Positions 50,423-63,079 of a DNA stretch of 64,000 nt are shown in pieces. Made by a program: the position numbers and the translations under genes. Source of the stretch: Syngnathus acus. Lineage: Eukaryota; Chordata; Actinopteri; Syngnathiformes; Syngnathidae. Under the pieces are notes generated by a model. It worked only from the letters and a program-made list of their open reading frames with translations, ran no database searches and was not told the DNA's origin. Where the stretch lies: contig NC_051089.1 in NCBI RefSeq assembly GCF_901709675.1, forward strand, positions 12,389,976 to 12,453,975, in the 5' to 3' direction. The first letter of the stretch is position 1; each line of letters opens with the position of its first letter.

Positions 50423-53400
50423 ATGGGGCAGACGATGTGCATCTGCTCCCGTGGCTCCATCACTGTTGATAACAAAAAATACTACTTCTTGCAGAAACTT
50501 GACGAGGGGTAAGATAACATGTACGGTACATCAGCATTACTATTGTTTATCTATTTATTTTTTAACAAAAGTTGCCTTTCAACAAAATGCTGAATTCTTC
50601 TTAATTCCTCTCTCCAGTGGTTTCAGTTATGTGGACCTTGTTGAGGGGGTAAAAGATGGTCGCTTCTATGCCCTGAAGAGGATTCTATGTCATGATCGAG
50701 AAGGCCGCCTGGAGGCCCAGACAGAAGTGGAGATGCATCATGTGTTTAATCACCCCAATATACTGAGCCTTGTGGCGCACACCTTTGTTGAGCGCAATGG
50801 GAAAAGTGAAGCCTGGCTGCTTCTGCCTTATATAAGAGTAAGTTGCTTCTTCTTAGCCATCCATCAAACGCTCTGATGCTCATATTATCTGTCTGTGTGT
50901 GCACAAAAAAAAAATCCAGAAGGGAAGTCTGTGGTCGGTTCTGGAGAAGCTTCGAGACAATGGGAGCTACATGCCTGAGAAAAAGATTTTAAAAATCTTT
51001 CGTGGGATCTGTTCAGGACTCAAGGCAATCCATGACAAAGGTTATGCTCATCGGTAAGAACTCTGAACACCATCTTTTTTTCTTTCTGTGTTTTAAATGC
51101 AGAAAGGTCACACAGTATTGTAAAATATAGATAAATCTTCAAAACATAATTTGATAGTATGTAAAGGAATTAACTTGTTTTATGAAGTGTAATTAAAAGT
51201 CACACACATTGGAGTCGTACATTTGTCAAAGTCAAAGTCAAAGTCAGCTTTATTGTCAATCCCTTCATATGTCAAGACACACAAAGAAACCGAAATTCCG
51301 TTTCCTCCATCCCACGGTGACGAGACATACAAGTAGGCGACACAAAACAAAAACAAGAAGGCACAAACCATAAATAATAAATAATAAATAAAATAAAATG
51401 AGCGATGAATAAAAACAGACCAATAACCCATTGAATATGAGGGGCAAAACCGAGCCAGTGAGCATACAGCAAGAACAGGACGCTACGCTGAAAGGGGGAG
51501 CGAGTTCAGGATCCTAACAGCCTGGAGTACGAAGCTGTTGGAAAGTCTGGTGGTGCGGGAGCGCAGGCTCCTGTACCGCCTCCCAGAGGGCAGAAGTTCA
51601 AACAAAGAGTGAGCGGGGTGACTCACATCACTCACAATCTTGGTCGCCTTGCGAGTGAGATGGGAGGTGTAAATGTCCTTCAAGGAGGGGAGAGAAGCAC
51701 CAATAGTCTTACTAGCCGTTTTCACAATGCGCTGCAGGGCCTTCAAGTCTTGGTCAGTGCAGCTGCCACCCCAGACAGCAATACAGCTGGAGAGGACGCT
51801 CTCAATGGTGCCGCGGTAAAAAGTAGTCATGACGGCCGGAGGAGTCCCCGCTCGCCTGAGTTTCCGAAGGAAGTACAGGCGGCGCTGGGCCTTCTTCGCC
51901 AGCGACGCGGTGTTGGTGGACCAGGAGAGATCCTCACTGATGTGCACCCCCAGGAACCTGGCGCTGCTCACTCTCTCCACCACAGCACCGTCGATGGTCA
52001 GCGGCAGGTGTGTGTTGATGTATGCATTTAAGGGGTGTGGCGATATCAGGAGCCGCAGTCACTGGGGTTGGCCGTTTACCACATGGTCCATTTGGCGTTC
52101 CAGGGACTCCGCAAATTCTTCAAAAGATTTCCATGGCTTGAACCCATGAAGGCTTTCAATCGTCTTAAACCAACCTTAAAAAATGTCAACACATCATAAG
52201 TAGGATTTTATTATTGTTAATACGTCATCTCAAATATGTAAATAAATTCACAGTCGTAGAAGAAAAATACTGATTGCGGATCCAACAATAAGTGCTTTTA
52301 GCCAGGACTAAACAGCATATGCATGTTATTTACTGTATGTTCTGTAGCAACTTGACACAACATGGGACATGGGTAAGATGTCCGGCTTAAATTTTATGAA
52401 TAAGTCTTGAATTGAACTTTTCTTGAGCTGTAGCCACCTCGGTCAAGGTACCACTGTAACTTTTTCTTTTAGCCTCAAAATGAGTAAGACATATATACTG
52501 ATGTCTTCAATGTGTTTGGTCAGAGATCTTAAACCTACAAACGTGCTTCTGAATGAGGATGACAGCCCCGTCTTGATGGATCTGGGTTCCATGAACACAG
52601 CCCGCATTGAGGTAAGAGTCTTCAAGCATTTAGAATATTTTTGAGAGTACTTGCTTAACATATCCAAAAGTACACTTAATTTACCTCAAGTGTGTATTTT
52701 AAGATACTGGCAGCTGCTTTGTGACTCATCTTGACAGACTGGTTGGATTGGGTAACTTGCTTAACAGTGTTGACTGAGAATATTGGGTTGTGTGTTTTTA
52801 AAAGTGACTGGAGTTTTTGGTTTTAAAGTTACGGGACGAATTCACATATGGTCTGAGTTAATAAGGGCCTAAAGGGTTGATGTATTTAATAGTTGATGAC
52901 CTTCATATGCCGATTTGCAGCTGCCTTTCAGAGGTGGTATTCCATCTCCTGTGCCAGTATTTTCCATTTTAAAATGCCTATTTTGCCCATTTTCAAATGT
53001 AATTCCCCAGTAGGCTAGGTTTGGAGATTAGCTTCCACCTCAGTTTGTTTGCACATAAGTGAGTTTTATCATTTTTTTGCATGCGCAAGCTTTTTGTAAA
53101 TCAAGCCCATAGATGGCTATGACTGTCTACACTCTTCAGGGGCAGCTGTCCAGCAGTTCTGCAAATACTTTGTTCTCACATTTGGGACTCAATTCCAGGT
53201 CAAAGGATCCAGAGAAGCAATGACTTTACAGGACTGGGCTGCACAACGATGCACCATTTCCTACCGTGCACCTGAGCTCTTCAATGTGGAGAGCTACTGT
53301 GTTATCGACGAGCGCACAGATATTTGGGTAAAGCTGGATATTTTACTTTTCAGTAGTGAATCATTGTCAAAAACACCCTCTCCCTTCTTTTGCTTTTGGC

Positions 53401-54273
53401 TGTACTCATCCAGTCACTGGGCTGTGTGCTGTACTGCATGATGGTGCTGGAGGGACCCTATGACATGGTGTTTCAGAGAGGCGATAGCGTTGCCTTGGCT
53501 GTCCAGAACCCTCTGCTCATCCCACAGCCCTGCAGGTCAGTTGTCATTCCTGTTAATTCTGATTCTAATCGTTAGCGCAACACAATGATTCCATTCATAT
53601 CTCAAATCACAGTTGCCCATTTAAATAGTTGTAAATGCCAATAATCCTTTCCAGCTCTGCCCCTCCACAAAAAAAAGGGATGTCATGCAGAAATAAACAA
53701 AGGCAAATTTGAGTAAAATCCTGTACTTTTAATCATTTTTAATAGAGGACAAAGAATACACTTGAGTATTGTTACTTGAGTATTGTTATGTGATCTGTTT
53801 GTGTTGCTCCACCATCTGTGTGCAAATGTCTGTTTCTCCTGTCAATACAGTAAATGGTGTTTTCTACATATGTTAGCATTGAGCTAAACAGATTCTTGTG
53901 AGACATTTATTGCGAAGTAAGTTGAACTGGATTCATTGCCACCAATCAGCAGTCGTATCTCATATCTCAAGTTTAAGGTCAAAACCAAAAAAGTCGGACG
54001 AATGATGTTTTGTACCCGGAGAAACTTGTAAGTCCGCTCACTCTTACCTCAAGGCACCACTTGGAGTGCAATGTTTAAACTGTCAACATGTCACATCCCA
54101 TTCATTTTTCCTGGTTTGTGTGTCTCTCCGCCAGTTACTCAGAGGGGCTGCAGTTGCTGCTGAGCTCCATAATGGTGTCCAACCCCCAAGAGAGACCCAA
54201 CATCAGCTGGGTACTTGAGCAGGTACAGGACCTACAGAGTTACAGTCCAAACACCCAAACCAATACCGTCTGA
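50423..54273 (+). CDS. stk16: Serine/threonine kinase 16, 7 coding exons
   Basis: Coding exons: 50423-50508, 50618-50837, 50920-51053, 52524-52611, 53199-53327, 53414-53535, 54135-54273. Phases join to 305 aa, identical to the human length. STK16 (NAK family, with AAK1, BIKE and GAK) is a lipid-anchored constitutive kinase of the Golgi. Gly2, Cys6 and Cys8 in MGQTMCICSRG keep the myristoylation and palmitoylation pattern. The kinase core shows the glycine loop DEGGFSYV (27-34), catalytic Lys49 (FYALKRIL), HRDLKPTNVLL, DLG in place of DFG (also typical of human STK16), YRAPELF, and DERTDIWSLGCVLY. The first glycine of the loop is Asp27. Intron 3 (51054-52523) is enlarged by a LINE fragment, and intron 6 holds a degraded MITE. 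Confidence 0.97.
51225..52030 (-). pseudogene. 5'-truncated LINE (non-LTR retrotransposon), C-terminal RT region and 3' tail
   Basis: On the minus strand, a frame from about 52025 to 51483 encodes the end of a reverse transcriptase ORF. It includes the typical fish LINE motifs RFLGVHISEDLSW, KKAQRRLYFLRKLR and TTFYRGTIESVLSSCIAVW. After the stop the element runs to an AATAAAGCTGAC segment and TTTGAC repeats (51225-51246), a common 3' tail. The whole upstream RT and endonuclease are missing, so the copy is dead on arrival. It sits antisense in stk16 intron 3. L2-like or jockey-like placement is inferred, not tested. Confidence 0.8.
53925..54062. repeat. Degraded MITE fragment
   Basis: Ends ...TTACCTCAAGGCACCACTTGG, the reverse complement of the AGTGGTGCCTTGA terminus of the tmem39a-intron MITE, with the CGTATCTCAT-type interior typical of this repeat. 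Lies in stk16 intron 6. Confidence 0.45.
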
Positions 54274-54919
54274 AAGGACTTTGCACACATGGACACACAT
54301 CTCACAAATGGAAATCCTTAAAAGGGTGAAAACACAGCAATATATTTAGTTTGGGAAATAAGGTGACATTTTGACTTTTGAAGGATTTGCTGCTTGACAA
54401 ACAACGCTTTAGTGATTAGCTTAGAATTTTGTCAGATGACTTATAGTAAATAGAATCTCCATTCCCCACTTTTGCTTTCCATTATACTCTCTCATCTTCA
54501 AAATTGTTCTTGTGTGCCTTATGTGCTCAAATGAGGCAGTTACTCAACACAGAGTTAGACATTTTCCACAAATTGTCGGAATCTGCTTGCAGGCATCCTT
54601 ACCCCGTAGCGCAACAATAATCAATATTTGTCTTGTGCTTTGTTAGATACTGATTAAATCAGAAAGCTTGATAATAGGTGAGCAGATAAGCAAATTTCCC
54701 ATCAAGGTCAAGTTTGTTTTTTTCTAATGATTTAATTTTTAGCTGTTGGCTGGAAATTAATTTTTATGGCCTATAATGTTTGTCAAATGTTCTTGTGAAG
54801 GAATACATTGAGATTGACATTCCGTGCCAAAAGAAAGAGGCTAGATTAGATGTCACATTTCTGATGATGTCGTTATTCCTTAGTAATATTTGAAACTTTC
54901 AGTTTTGGCGTGTAACGTG

Positions 54920-55036
54920 TTTTTTTTTTTTTTTTTTAAGTCACACACTCGCGCACACATGCACACCGTCATATGTGGGAATTGAACTCATGGTGCCTGC
55001 ACACAAGACAGGTGAGTGTACCACTACACCATCAGC
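54920..55036 (-). mobile_element. tRNA-derived SINE (short form)
   Basis: On the minus strand, a Pol III A box TGGTGTAGTGG (55031-55021) and a B box GAGTTCAATTCC (54989-54978) are spaced as in a tRNA gene. They are followed by a short GT-rich body and an 18-base poly(A) tail (plus-strand T run 54920-54937). The GGTGTAGTGGTACACTC opening is that of the SINE whose body and tail appear at 25010, 62225, 509 and 9036. It has no clean cloverleaf, so it is not called as a tRNA gene. Confidence 0.65.
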
Positions 55037-56394
55037 CATCCCCATGTAATGTGTTTGCACAAGTACTAACGATATCAGTCACCTACAACTGCACTGACAT
55101 AGCAGCGGCAATGCCGCTTGTGACCATACGGTGGCACTACATAATCACTGGTAAGTTATTACTTTTTTTTCACATTCTTAATCACAAAGTAAGCTTTTAA
55201 TTATTCTGATAATTACTTGGGATAATTTTACTCAATTAACTGGAATCATACAACAACATTTCCCTCTGTATTGGTGTTAAATTTAGGCTTGCATTCATGT
55301 GTGACTTTTACACTTTTATTCTCTCAGGGCTTGCCCTCATTGGGTCTTTTTAAATCACTCTTATTAGATTCTCATGGTACTCTTTTTTTTGTTTGGTTTT
55401 AAATTCCTGCTTACATCATGTTTTGTATTTGCTGTGACAGCCTGACCTTGTTTGTAAATTAAAACTCTTATTATTGATATTATTATTGAAATAATTAACA
55501 CTCTGGTTCACTCAGTGTTTGAAGGTGAATGTTTGATATTATTGTCATGATGTTGGTGAAAAGTTATCGCTTTTGTCATTTTTTTAATTGTACAATTTCT
55601 TGGACATCATAAAAAATTCATGAAATAAGGAAAGCTTTGTTGTTTAGGCCAGTGCACAGAAAAATGTGACACACTTGAATGACGTCCAATACATGAGTAC
55701 ACGGTCAGGCAAAACTGTTCGTACACTTGCATAAAAGAAAGAAATACTAACAAACTGACACAAGTTATTAGAAATAAACTTTTACTGAAAACGAGCTAAT
55801 GAAGCATTGCTCTGTTTTTATGGTCCAACTGCATTAAGAAAAAGGGCCAAATAGTTGTACTTCTTGTTTTCTGTTTGGCTTGTCCCCTTAATATGTTGCT
55901 GCGCGACCTTTTGAGGTGAATGAATGCTACAATCAAGCGCAGGATTTCGGTTCACCTACTGCCAAGTATTTTGGCCCACTCCACGTGAGCAAGTTTCCAG
56001 TTTTTGGTCTGGCTATTTTTAGCTGTGTTTTGTTTTGTCTGACCTTGGTGAGCACATTTCCCTCCAGAATGCCTGGATAGTCTTCAGATTTCATTGTACC
56101 ATGTACAAATTCGAGACAGCCAGTACTGGATGTAGCAAAGCAATCCAGGGACAAAATTGAACCTCCTTCTCACAGTAGTAGTCGTTCATGTTTGAACATT
56201 GAGTTGATGTGAATTGCCAAAAAACAAATTCCAGTCTTTTCAGCTTCAATTCTTTTCAATGACCTTTGTGAGTTTTTTTTCCTTTCTTTTATGGAGTGCC
56301 AACAGTTTTGCCTGTGTATATAAATATATATTCGAAAATGTAACATTTGCAACAAATAGGCTATAAGAATTTTTGGTCAATTTATATATGCGTG

Positions 56395-56444
<50 letters not shown>

Positions 56445-56463
56445 GTGTGTGTGTGTGTGTGTA
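56395..56463. repeat. (AT)n(GT)n compound microsatellite
   Basis: About 19 AT units followed by GCGC and about 10 GT units. Confidence 0.9.
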
Positions 56464-57179
56464 CTGATTGCTGATTATATGCTATATATATAAAACATCG
56501 GACCAACAATATGGTATGGAAAATGTCCAGTTAACATATGGTAAGATCAATTAGGTTAAAAGTAAATGGGAAAAAAAAAAGAGATTTGGGCAACTTTGGA
56601 ATTGGTGGTATATAGGATAAATCTCGCAGGATTTTTGTCATTTTGCTTCAGTCTTTAATGAATAGTGCCCATTTATTACTCACCTCGGTTATATTTGTTT
56701 TGGTGTGCACATTCCCTGACAAGAAAAATGAAACTAGTTGCCCTCAGCTGGATTTATGTCCCTCACATCCACCCAGATCAGTCAGATGTCACACTTGCAC
56801 TGCTGCCTGGATTACATTCCAAGGCACAAACACACAAATGACTAGCCATAAATGACCAGCCGTAAAAAAGGATGAAAAAAATGCTAACTTGCATTTACAG
56901 TGCCTGTGCTTTTTTTATTTACGTACAAATCCTAGAATTCATTACACTTGAAATAATATCACAGATGATATCTTCCCCGAGTCCCCCCCACGAAACGAAC
57001 CTCAGACTTCCCGGGGCGCCACATTTTTTTTCCACTATCAACCGCTAGCAGAAATGATGTCGTGCAATGCAAGCGCAAGGTCAGCCCTCATTTGAGTGCC
57101 AATTTCAATGAGATTTTTCACAGTGAATCTGAATTTGCGTTTCATTTTTGACTCTCACACTGTAAACCATCCGCCGGTT

Positions 57180-57900
57180 TTATTGATTTGCCAGTCAATT
57201 AGTGAGATATTCAATTAGCAAAGCATTATGGGTCAGTCCTGAACCGGTCCTACCCAGCCTCTTTAAATCAAGACACACGTGGTCTCAGTCTCCCACAACA
57301 TTCAATTCACAAAGAAATGTCATGCGAGCCTCTTTAAAGTTTCCTCCAAATCAAAGATCCTATTTATTTAATGTTTTATTTGCAAGGACCCAGAACTTGC
57401 GCTGTCACTCATGTCAAAATTACCCTTGGCTGCGTCTGAAAGAGGGAGAAATATGGCCATTACGTCTACACCGCCGAGTGCTTGATTTACAATGTGTTTT
57501 TTTTCCCTCCCCTCCATGTAGACGCTTTCCTCTCGCTCATTAATTCATGAGTGTGTTTGGGTTAAAATGCATAATGAGTTCATTAAGGGGGATTGGCGTA
57601 ATCAGGAAAGGTATTGCCTTAATTACTGGCTGAGGGCCAGAGCGATCCATTTTGCGTGAGATCGTCAAGCCACCCTGTCCACTGAGCTCACTAATTTAAT
57701 TAAGTGTATAAAATGCTGCACCCTAACGTCACCCTTGGGGGCAATTATGGCACTGGAGATTGAAATATCTCCATCGGGGGTATTTTACTTACTGGCAGGA
57801 GATTGCCCGTGTCAGTTAGCTGATTGCATTGATTATATTGATTTGTAACAGCTTTTCGGGTAATTTCATCTACAAAGGTGAGAGCAACACGTTGGCCCAC
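57180..57900. promoter_or_regulatory. Putative conserved non-coding element block A
   Basis: Dense TAATTA, TTAATTA and CATTAA motifs with low repeat content and mixed GC. The core (about 57535-57860) includes CCTTAATTACTGGC, TAATTTAATTAAG and GGGGGCAATTATGGC. No open frame fits a protein. The texture is that of a vertebrate developmental enhancer with homeodomain sites. Conservation itself was not tested. Confidence 0.4.
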
Positions 57901-58539
57901 AGACGCTTTTATTTATTTATTCTTCCTTTCTTTATTTAGACGCCAGACTCTTTTGCCAAGTGATTAGACGGAATGGACCTCAACAATAAGTCTTGAAGTA
58001 GTAGTTGGGGCGGATGGATCGATACTTTTTATTTGCCGGGTAGGGTCAGAACAGGTCGGATGTTGCCGATTCTTTTCAAGTCACAACAATTCTTTTACTT
58101 TGACTGTAACTATGTGTTTGTGTGGAATCTGCATGAGCCTCACTTTTAGAATTCAAGTTATATTTCCTCCAAGTTCTTCTTGGCCACCTCGCTTGGGTAG
58201 GAAACTACAGGAAAGCAAAAAACAGACTTTAAAAAGGCCCATTCGACATTGTTTGGGGACACAAACTAAGCAAGAATTCAAAGGGATGTAAACTTCAGAC
58301 ACAAGATTATATTTACTCTGTTTTTCAATCGGTCTACCTTGGACATGAAAAGTTGACTTTTGCTACCTGGATGATGGCCATGTGACGCCATGGTGAATCG
58401 TCCTACGTTTTTGTCATTTAGTTGAAGTCAAGGTCAAGTCAAAGGCTTCCCTTCTGCGTCGGTGCTTCATAAACAACAATCCTAACTATTGTTGCCAATT
58501 AAAAAGAGAAGCGTGACCCCAGCAGATTGTTTTTTAATG

Positions 58540-58860
58540 CAAGCCTTTAACCTTTTGCTAAGCGTGGCAAAGGCAAAAGCAGGCTAATAGTTTGATGAGC
58601 AGTTCATCAGCACTGATTAAGAGTATCAGATGACAAGCTAATCCTGTAGTGGCACCGTCATTAATGGTGACCAAAGAAGGGTAAATTAGCTGATTAGACA
58701 CGTCCCCGGCCGACAAGTGGCAAGCGGCCGCCAGAGGGTGGAGCTTCATGAGTGATGGATGAGGAGGCGTGTTTATGGAGCTCACCAGTAGACTTGTCAC
58801 TGAATGAGTGAAGTGTCTTCATCAATTTGGATCCATTACCATGTCAATAAGAGAGGATGG
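58540..58860. promoter_or_regulatory. Putative conserved non-coding element block B
   Basis: Complex, repeat-free sequence with TTAGCTGATTAG, CTGATTAAG and GTCATTAATGGTGACC motifs. No protein frame. Confidence 0.35.
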
Positions 58861-59189
58861 CGCTTGAGGGAGGGCAACACGATGGGGGGGAGAAGAGGAG
58901 AGGCCATCTGCATACGACAAGCGTTTTCATTCTCATGCACGCGTTTGGCGGTGGGCTCCCTCTGCAGCCCGCCCCCCAACCGGCGGGCCAGTTTACCGTA
59001 AGGCCGTTTAATTTTCCTGAAATAGGGCTGTGACAGCTGTGTCATGCTGATGGCAAGAGTGGCGGGCCTGTCACATCTCATCTATCTCGGCTCGTATTCC
59101 GCCCAAGCTCCTCCCCCTGCCTTCACCTCCACGCGTCTTGAGGTGTCAAACATTTTATTCAAATAAACAGCGTTCCGAGTCTGTTAAAA

Positions 59190-59420
59190 TGATGGGCAAG
59201 TGCGGGGGGTGCTTTGAGATTGACAGCGGAGAAGGACAAAAGTAATAAGTGGGAGCTGTTTTTTATTTCACCTGCATTGATTATTATGGGTCTCTCTATC
59301 ATGTGACCCAGCTCAATTATGCCAATTGGATGCAGTGACACTGAGGTTGTGAGGGCCATAAAATGAAACACGCATAGGTTGAGTCCAGGCAACTGGATTC
59401 TTTTGTTTGGTGAAGACATT
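59190..59420. promoter_or_regulatory. Putative conserved non-coding element block C
   Basis: Includes CATTGATTATTATGGG, ATCATGTGACCC (E-box CATGTG) and CAATTATGCCAATTGG. Low-repeat, balanced composition. The 86-codon minus-strand frame across it has no family motif. Confidence 0.35.
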
Positions 59421-59486
59421 TTAGCTTAAATTCAAAAGGCTTCCTCACTTCAAAATGTGTCTCATAGTAGGGTGATGTGTTTGTGT

Positions 59487-59545
59487 GTGAATCTTCTTCT
59501 TTTCGGCTTTTCCCCTCAGGGGTCGCCACAGCGAACCATCTGTAT
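59487..59545 (-). repeat. Fish retroelement tail fragment
   Basis: Carries the common motif TCTTCTTTTCGGCTTTTCCC with CTCAGGGGTCGCCACAGCGAA, a frequent 3'-end fragment of fish non-LTR repeats. Confidence 0.55.
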
Positions 59546-60890
59546 GTGCCTCAAGATTGGCTGGCGTACTAACTTGGTCTTCATTGAAAATGTACAAAAT
59601 AGATTTTTAGGTATCTGTACTTACATGCATGGAGCCTCTCTTGCTTGACCTTTCATTGGTGACGCAATTGGCTTTGATGATGGCAGGCAGACAGATTGTC
59701 ACACACTTAACCCTCTTTTGAACCCGGAGTGGCACACAAAAATCAACAACACGCCTTCACGCTACAGCAAACGCGTACTGTAAGCACATTAATGCCACTT
59801 AATTCACTTTGAGTCATTACTTCTCAGGTGAAGCAACGGCGCCTTTATTTGGAGTCAGCGTTAAGGTCAACAAGTGCAAACAGGTTGGATTGCGACAGGT
59901 CAACAGCTCAAAGGTTCGCGTTTGAAAGATAAAAATCATCATCATGCTGTATGTTGTTTACTTAAACAGTCCTGGAAAAGCAAATACTTAAAGCACTCTT
60001 AACTCAAAGTAAAGCTAATCCAGGAAGGATATTACAAGATCAACATCACACTCCTGTTACAGATCTGGTATTTTATAGTGTTATTGTTATAGTCAAAGTT
60101 CAAAAGATAAATCTTGGAATAGGTTTGAACTATTTAGGTATGCCATTAACCGTGAGAACGTATGCAAAGATTTGAGTTTTTCTCAGTCACTTTGGTTCAT
60201 TTCTAAGATCAGAATGGGAATTTGCATTTGCAGTTGGTGCATTTCTCAAAACATCATACAAAAGAGAATGCAAATGCGAAAAAATGTTTTGTCTGAAAAT
60301 CCTTAGTACGGCTCTCCAAGTTAAATATTTGTGTCATTGTTCTTCTCAACCCCATAACAGCAACTTTGATTCTAATTTTGTTTATTTATATTTTTTGCCA
60401 TTGCGACACCTTCAACTATAAAACAATGAAAAAGGGCTTGTGATGACAAAATTATTTATTTACAAATATAATATATATCTTCCGCGTCATCTTTTTCCAT
60501 CATCGTGAGCCATATTCATTTAAACCGTGCATACGGTATTGCGTACTCGAAATAGTTTGGATGTGAGATGCCTAATCGGGTTTGTTCCTCTCCTATCTTA
60601 ATGAGTCGGCAATAATAATAATAATACAAAAATAAACGAGTTTAGTTCTTTTTATGGAAAGCGGCGCCCCACCTGCAACCGATCCATGTGGCAAAAGAAC
60701 AAATGGGTTGCAAGGTCTGTGTTTCTCTGTTGCCTGAGGAATGGGCAGGCAAGGGTGGGTTGGTGGAGGGGGTGGATTTAATTAGAGCAAGTGCCTGCAT
60801 CCCCCCTCTGGTCACCTGCAGAGGATTACTACTTGCTGCCAGAGGTTAACTGGCCTGATAAACGGGATATGTGACACTTTTGCATATAAA

Positions 60891-60894
<4 letters not shown>

Positions 60895-60926
<32 letters not shown>
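60895..60926. repeat. (CA)n microsatellite
   Basis: About 16 CA units. Confidence 0.9.
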
Positions 60927-60928
<2 letters not shown>

Positions 60929-61789
60929 CTTGTGTGGTAGAGTAGAGAGGAGCCAAGGACTGACATGGAAATGATAATGAAAGAGCTTGTACAATGTTCT
61001 CATGAAGAAACTTACTGATTCTATTGCGGGGACAAATTTCACATGTGATTGAAAGGCTGATTTATTTATTTTTTTTTACCGTTTGGTGTACTGCACATAT
61101 CGAGTTAATCAGATCACTTGCACGGTCCACAGCAATGCACCAGGTGCACCAGTTAAAGCCTTCACAACTTTTGACCCGTCACTATATCTCAAAATACTCT
61201 TAACCCTTGTCCCTCCATAATCTATTGTAAACATGGGAACCTGTATTTGGTTTGACACTTCCTTTTGTTAGAATTGTTTTATGGTCATATTCTAAATCAT
61301 TAAAGCCTCAGAAATGTTTGTCACCTCGTGATCTCGATTGTTTTCATATCAAATAATACAACAATGAACCCTTGACTATCATTATTACCGGAGATTAGTT
61401 GCCATCTTTTTGCTATTAATTACACAGCATCTCTTGCAAATGTCTGGTACTATACTGAAGGCTCACAAGTCTAAATTCGACTTGTTTGTATAGTGTGTAA
61501 ACCCATTTAAAAAGAAAAATCAACTGTTTGAAAATCTGTGATGAAGCAGAGGCACACAGAATTAAACCCACGGTATAGCGGCTGTTCACTTTATATTGTA
61601 ATGCATCGTTCTCATCGAGCACGTCTCGGCGAGTTGATGTAAGCACATTAAGAATATCCATTACGCAGCCAATTTGATCAAAATGCCTTAGTGTTTAGTG
61701 ACATTCATAAGGTCGCCACATGCAAGTTTATCTCAATGAAGAAAATGTCGCTGCGTATTTTTACATAAATCTTAGCGACTTAATCAAAG

Positions 61790-62000
61790 CGTAGGCCATG
61801 TCCATTAATAACCCAGTGTTGTTGGCCTGATGACAAAACACACTGCATCTAATGGAACAATTTATTTCCATAATGCTACTTTGTCAGGCCTGTGACACAG
61901 GCACCAGCTCAGGGAGGAGGAAACACAAAGGGAGGACGCCAAAGGACATTAACCGTAAATTGAATGAGTTTGCCAATATTAGCATTATCATTCACTTAAT
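61790..62000. promoter_or_regulatory. Putative conserved non-coding element block D
   Basis: Contains CCATTAATAACCCAG, ATTTATTTCCATAATGC and GACATTAACCG in a repeat-free stretch with no protein frame. The call rests on texture only. Confidence 0.3.
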
Positions 62001-62224
62001 GTTGATATTTTAATTGTAGATGCAAACATATATTTGTACATATAGAATATGAAGTGCACTATGATTATAATAATTCCTTAAATCAGTAACATGTTGATGC
62101 ATACCACTGAGTAAACGGGCCAAGCAATAAATCCAGACCTATGAATATTAATGTTATTTTTTTTATTAATTTAACAATTTGAAAACAAATAAAAGTATCT
62201 TAAAAGCACTCCAAATTTCCCACA

Positions 62225-62330
62225 GGTATGAATGTGAGTATGAATGGTTGTTTGGCTAGTTGTGCCTTGCAATTGGCTGGCGACCAGTTCGGGATTCCCG
62301 ACCCTTGTGACGATAAGCGGTACGAAAGAT
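62225..62330 (+). repeat. SINE body and tail fragment
   Basis: Shows GAATGTGAGTATGAATGGTTG, TGCAATTGGCTGGCGACCAG and GATAAGCGGTACGAAAGATG in the family order, lacking the tRNA head. Confidence 0.7.
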
Positions 62331-63079
62331 GACCAATGTTTTGATTGCCAGCACTTGCTGGAATTACGATTGTCCAGTGATTTTTGGGCTCGTAGCTACT
62401 CGGCAGAGTTTATTAGTCTCGAGGTGAAGACCCAGCGGCCTCCTGAGCAGCGGATTCGCTTCGTAGCAAACCCACAGAGGAGCGAGCAGAGTTAGCAGAT
62501 TTATTGCTTTCACTAATCTGACCTAAAATTTCAAATTGTCAATAATAGCACGTTACGGATAACTTTTTATGCATGGGAGACATTTACCAATATCTAACTA
62601 AGACAACTGAATTTCTTTATTTAGGAGCGTCTTTACTGTTATTAATCGAATGATACAAAAATGACCCTTATACATCACAGGCTGACTAGTTCTGAAGTGG
62701 TTGTTGCTTATCAGGAGGAGGGGCAGTTTCTTCCAACCAATTAGCACACTGACACAGAGAGATGCCGTCTCTGACCTTGTTTACCCTTGTAGCCGTAAAT
62801 AGAACAAATATAATAAACAGAGTGGGAAAAAAACATGAAGCGAAAAGGGAGAGATTTTTGTGAAACCACTACAGATATCACGGCCTCTTTTTTTAAAACT
62901 TCAAAAGCCATACTGCTTAAGTGTAATGCTAAAATATTGTCAATATCAAAGACAATTTCATACGTCGTATGATCGTAGGATGCATTAAAACCATAACGGC
63001 ATCAATACTTTTCACAGATTTGTTTATGCTGTCACAAAAATGTGCGAAAGATGTGTCTTTTGTCACTCTTGCGGTATGA

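Larger units (their letters stand above)
54274..57150. other. stk16 3' flank, repeat-bearing, no gene seen
   Basis: Holds the probable stk16 3' UTR, a tRNA-derived SINE (54920-55036) and an AT/GT microsatellite (56395-56463). No coding exon recognised. Confidence 0.5.

Noticed and set aside
54970-55036. Possible tRNA gene on the minus strand
   Set aside because: A and B boxes are present but the arms do not pair well, and a poly(A) tail follows. A tRNA-derived SINE explains it better.
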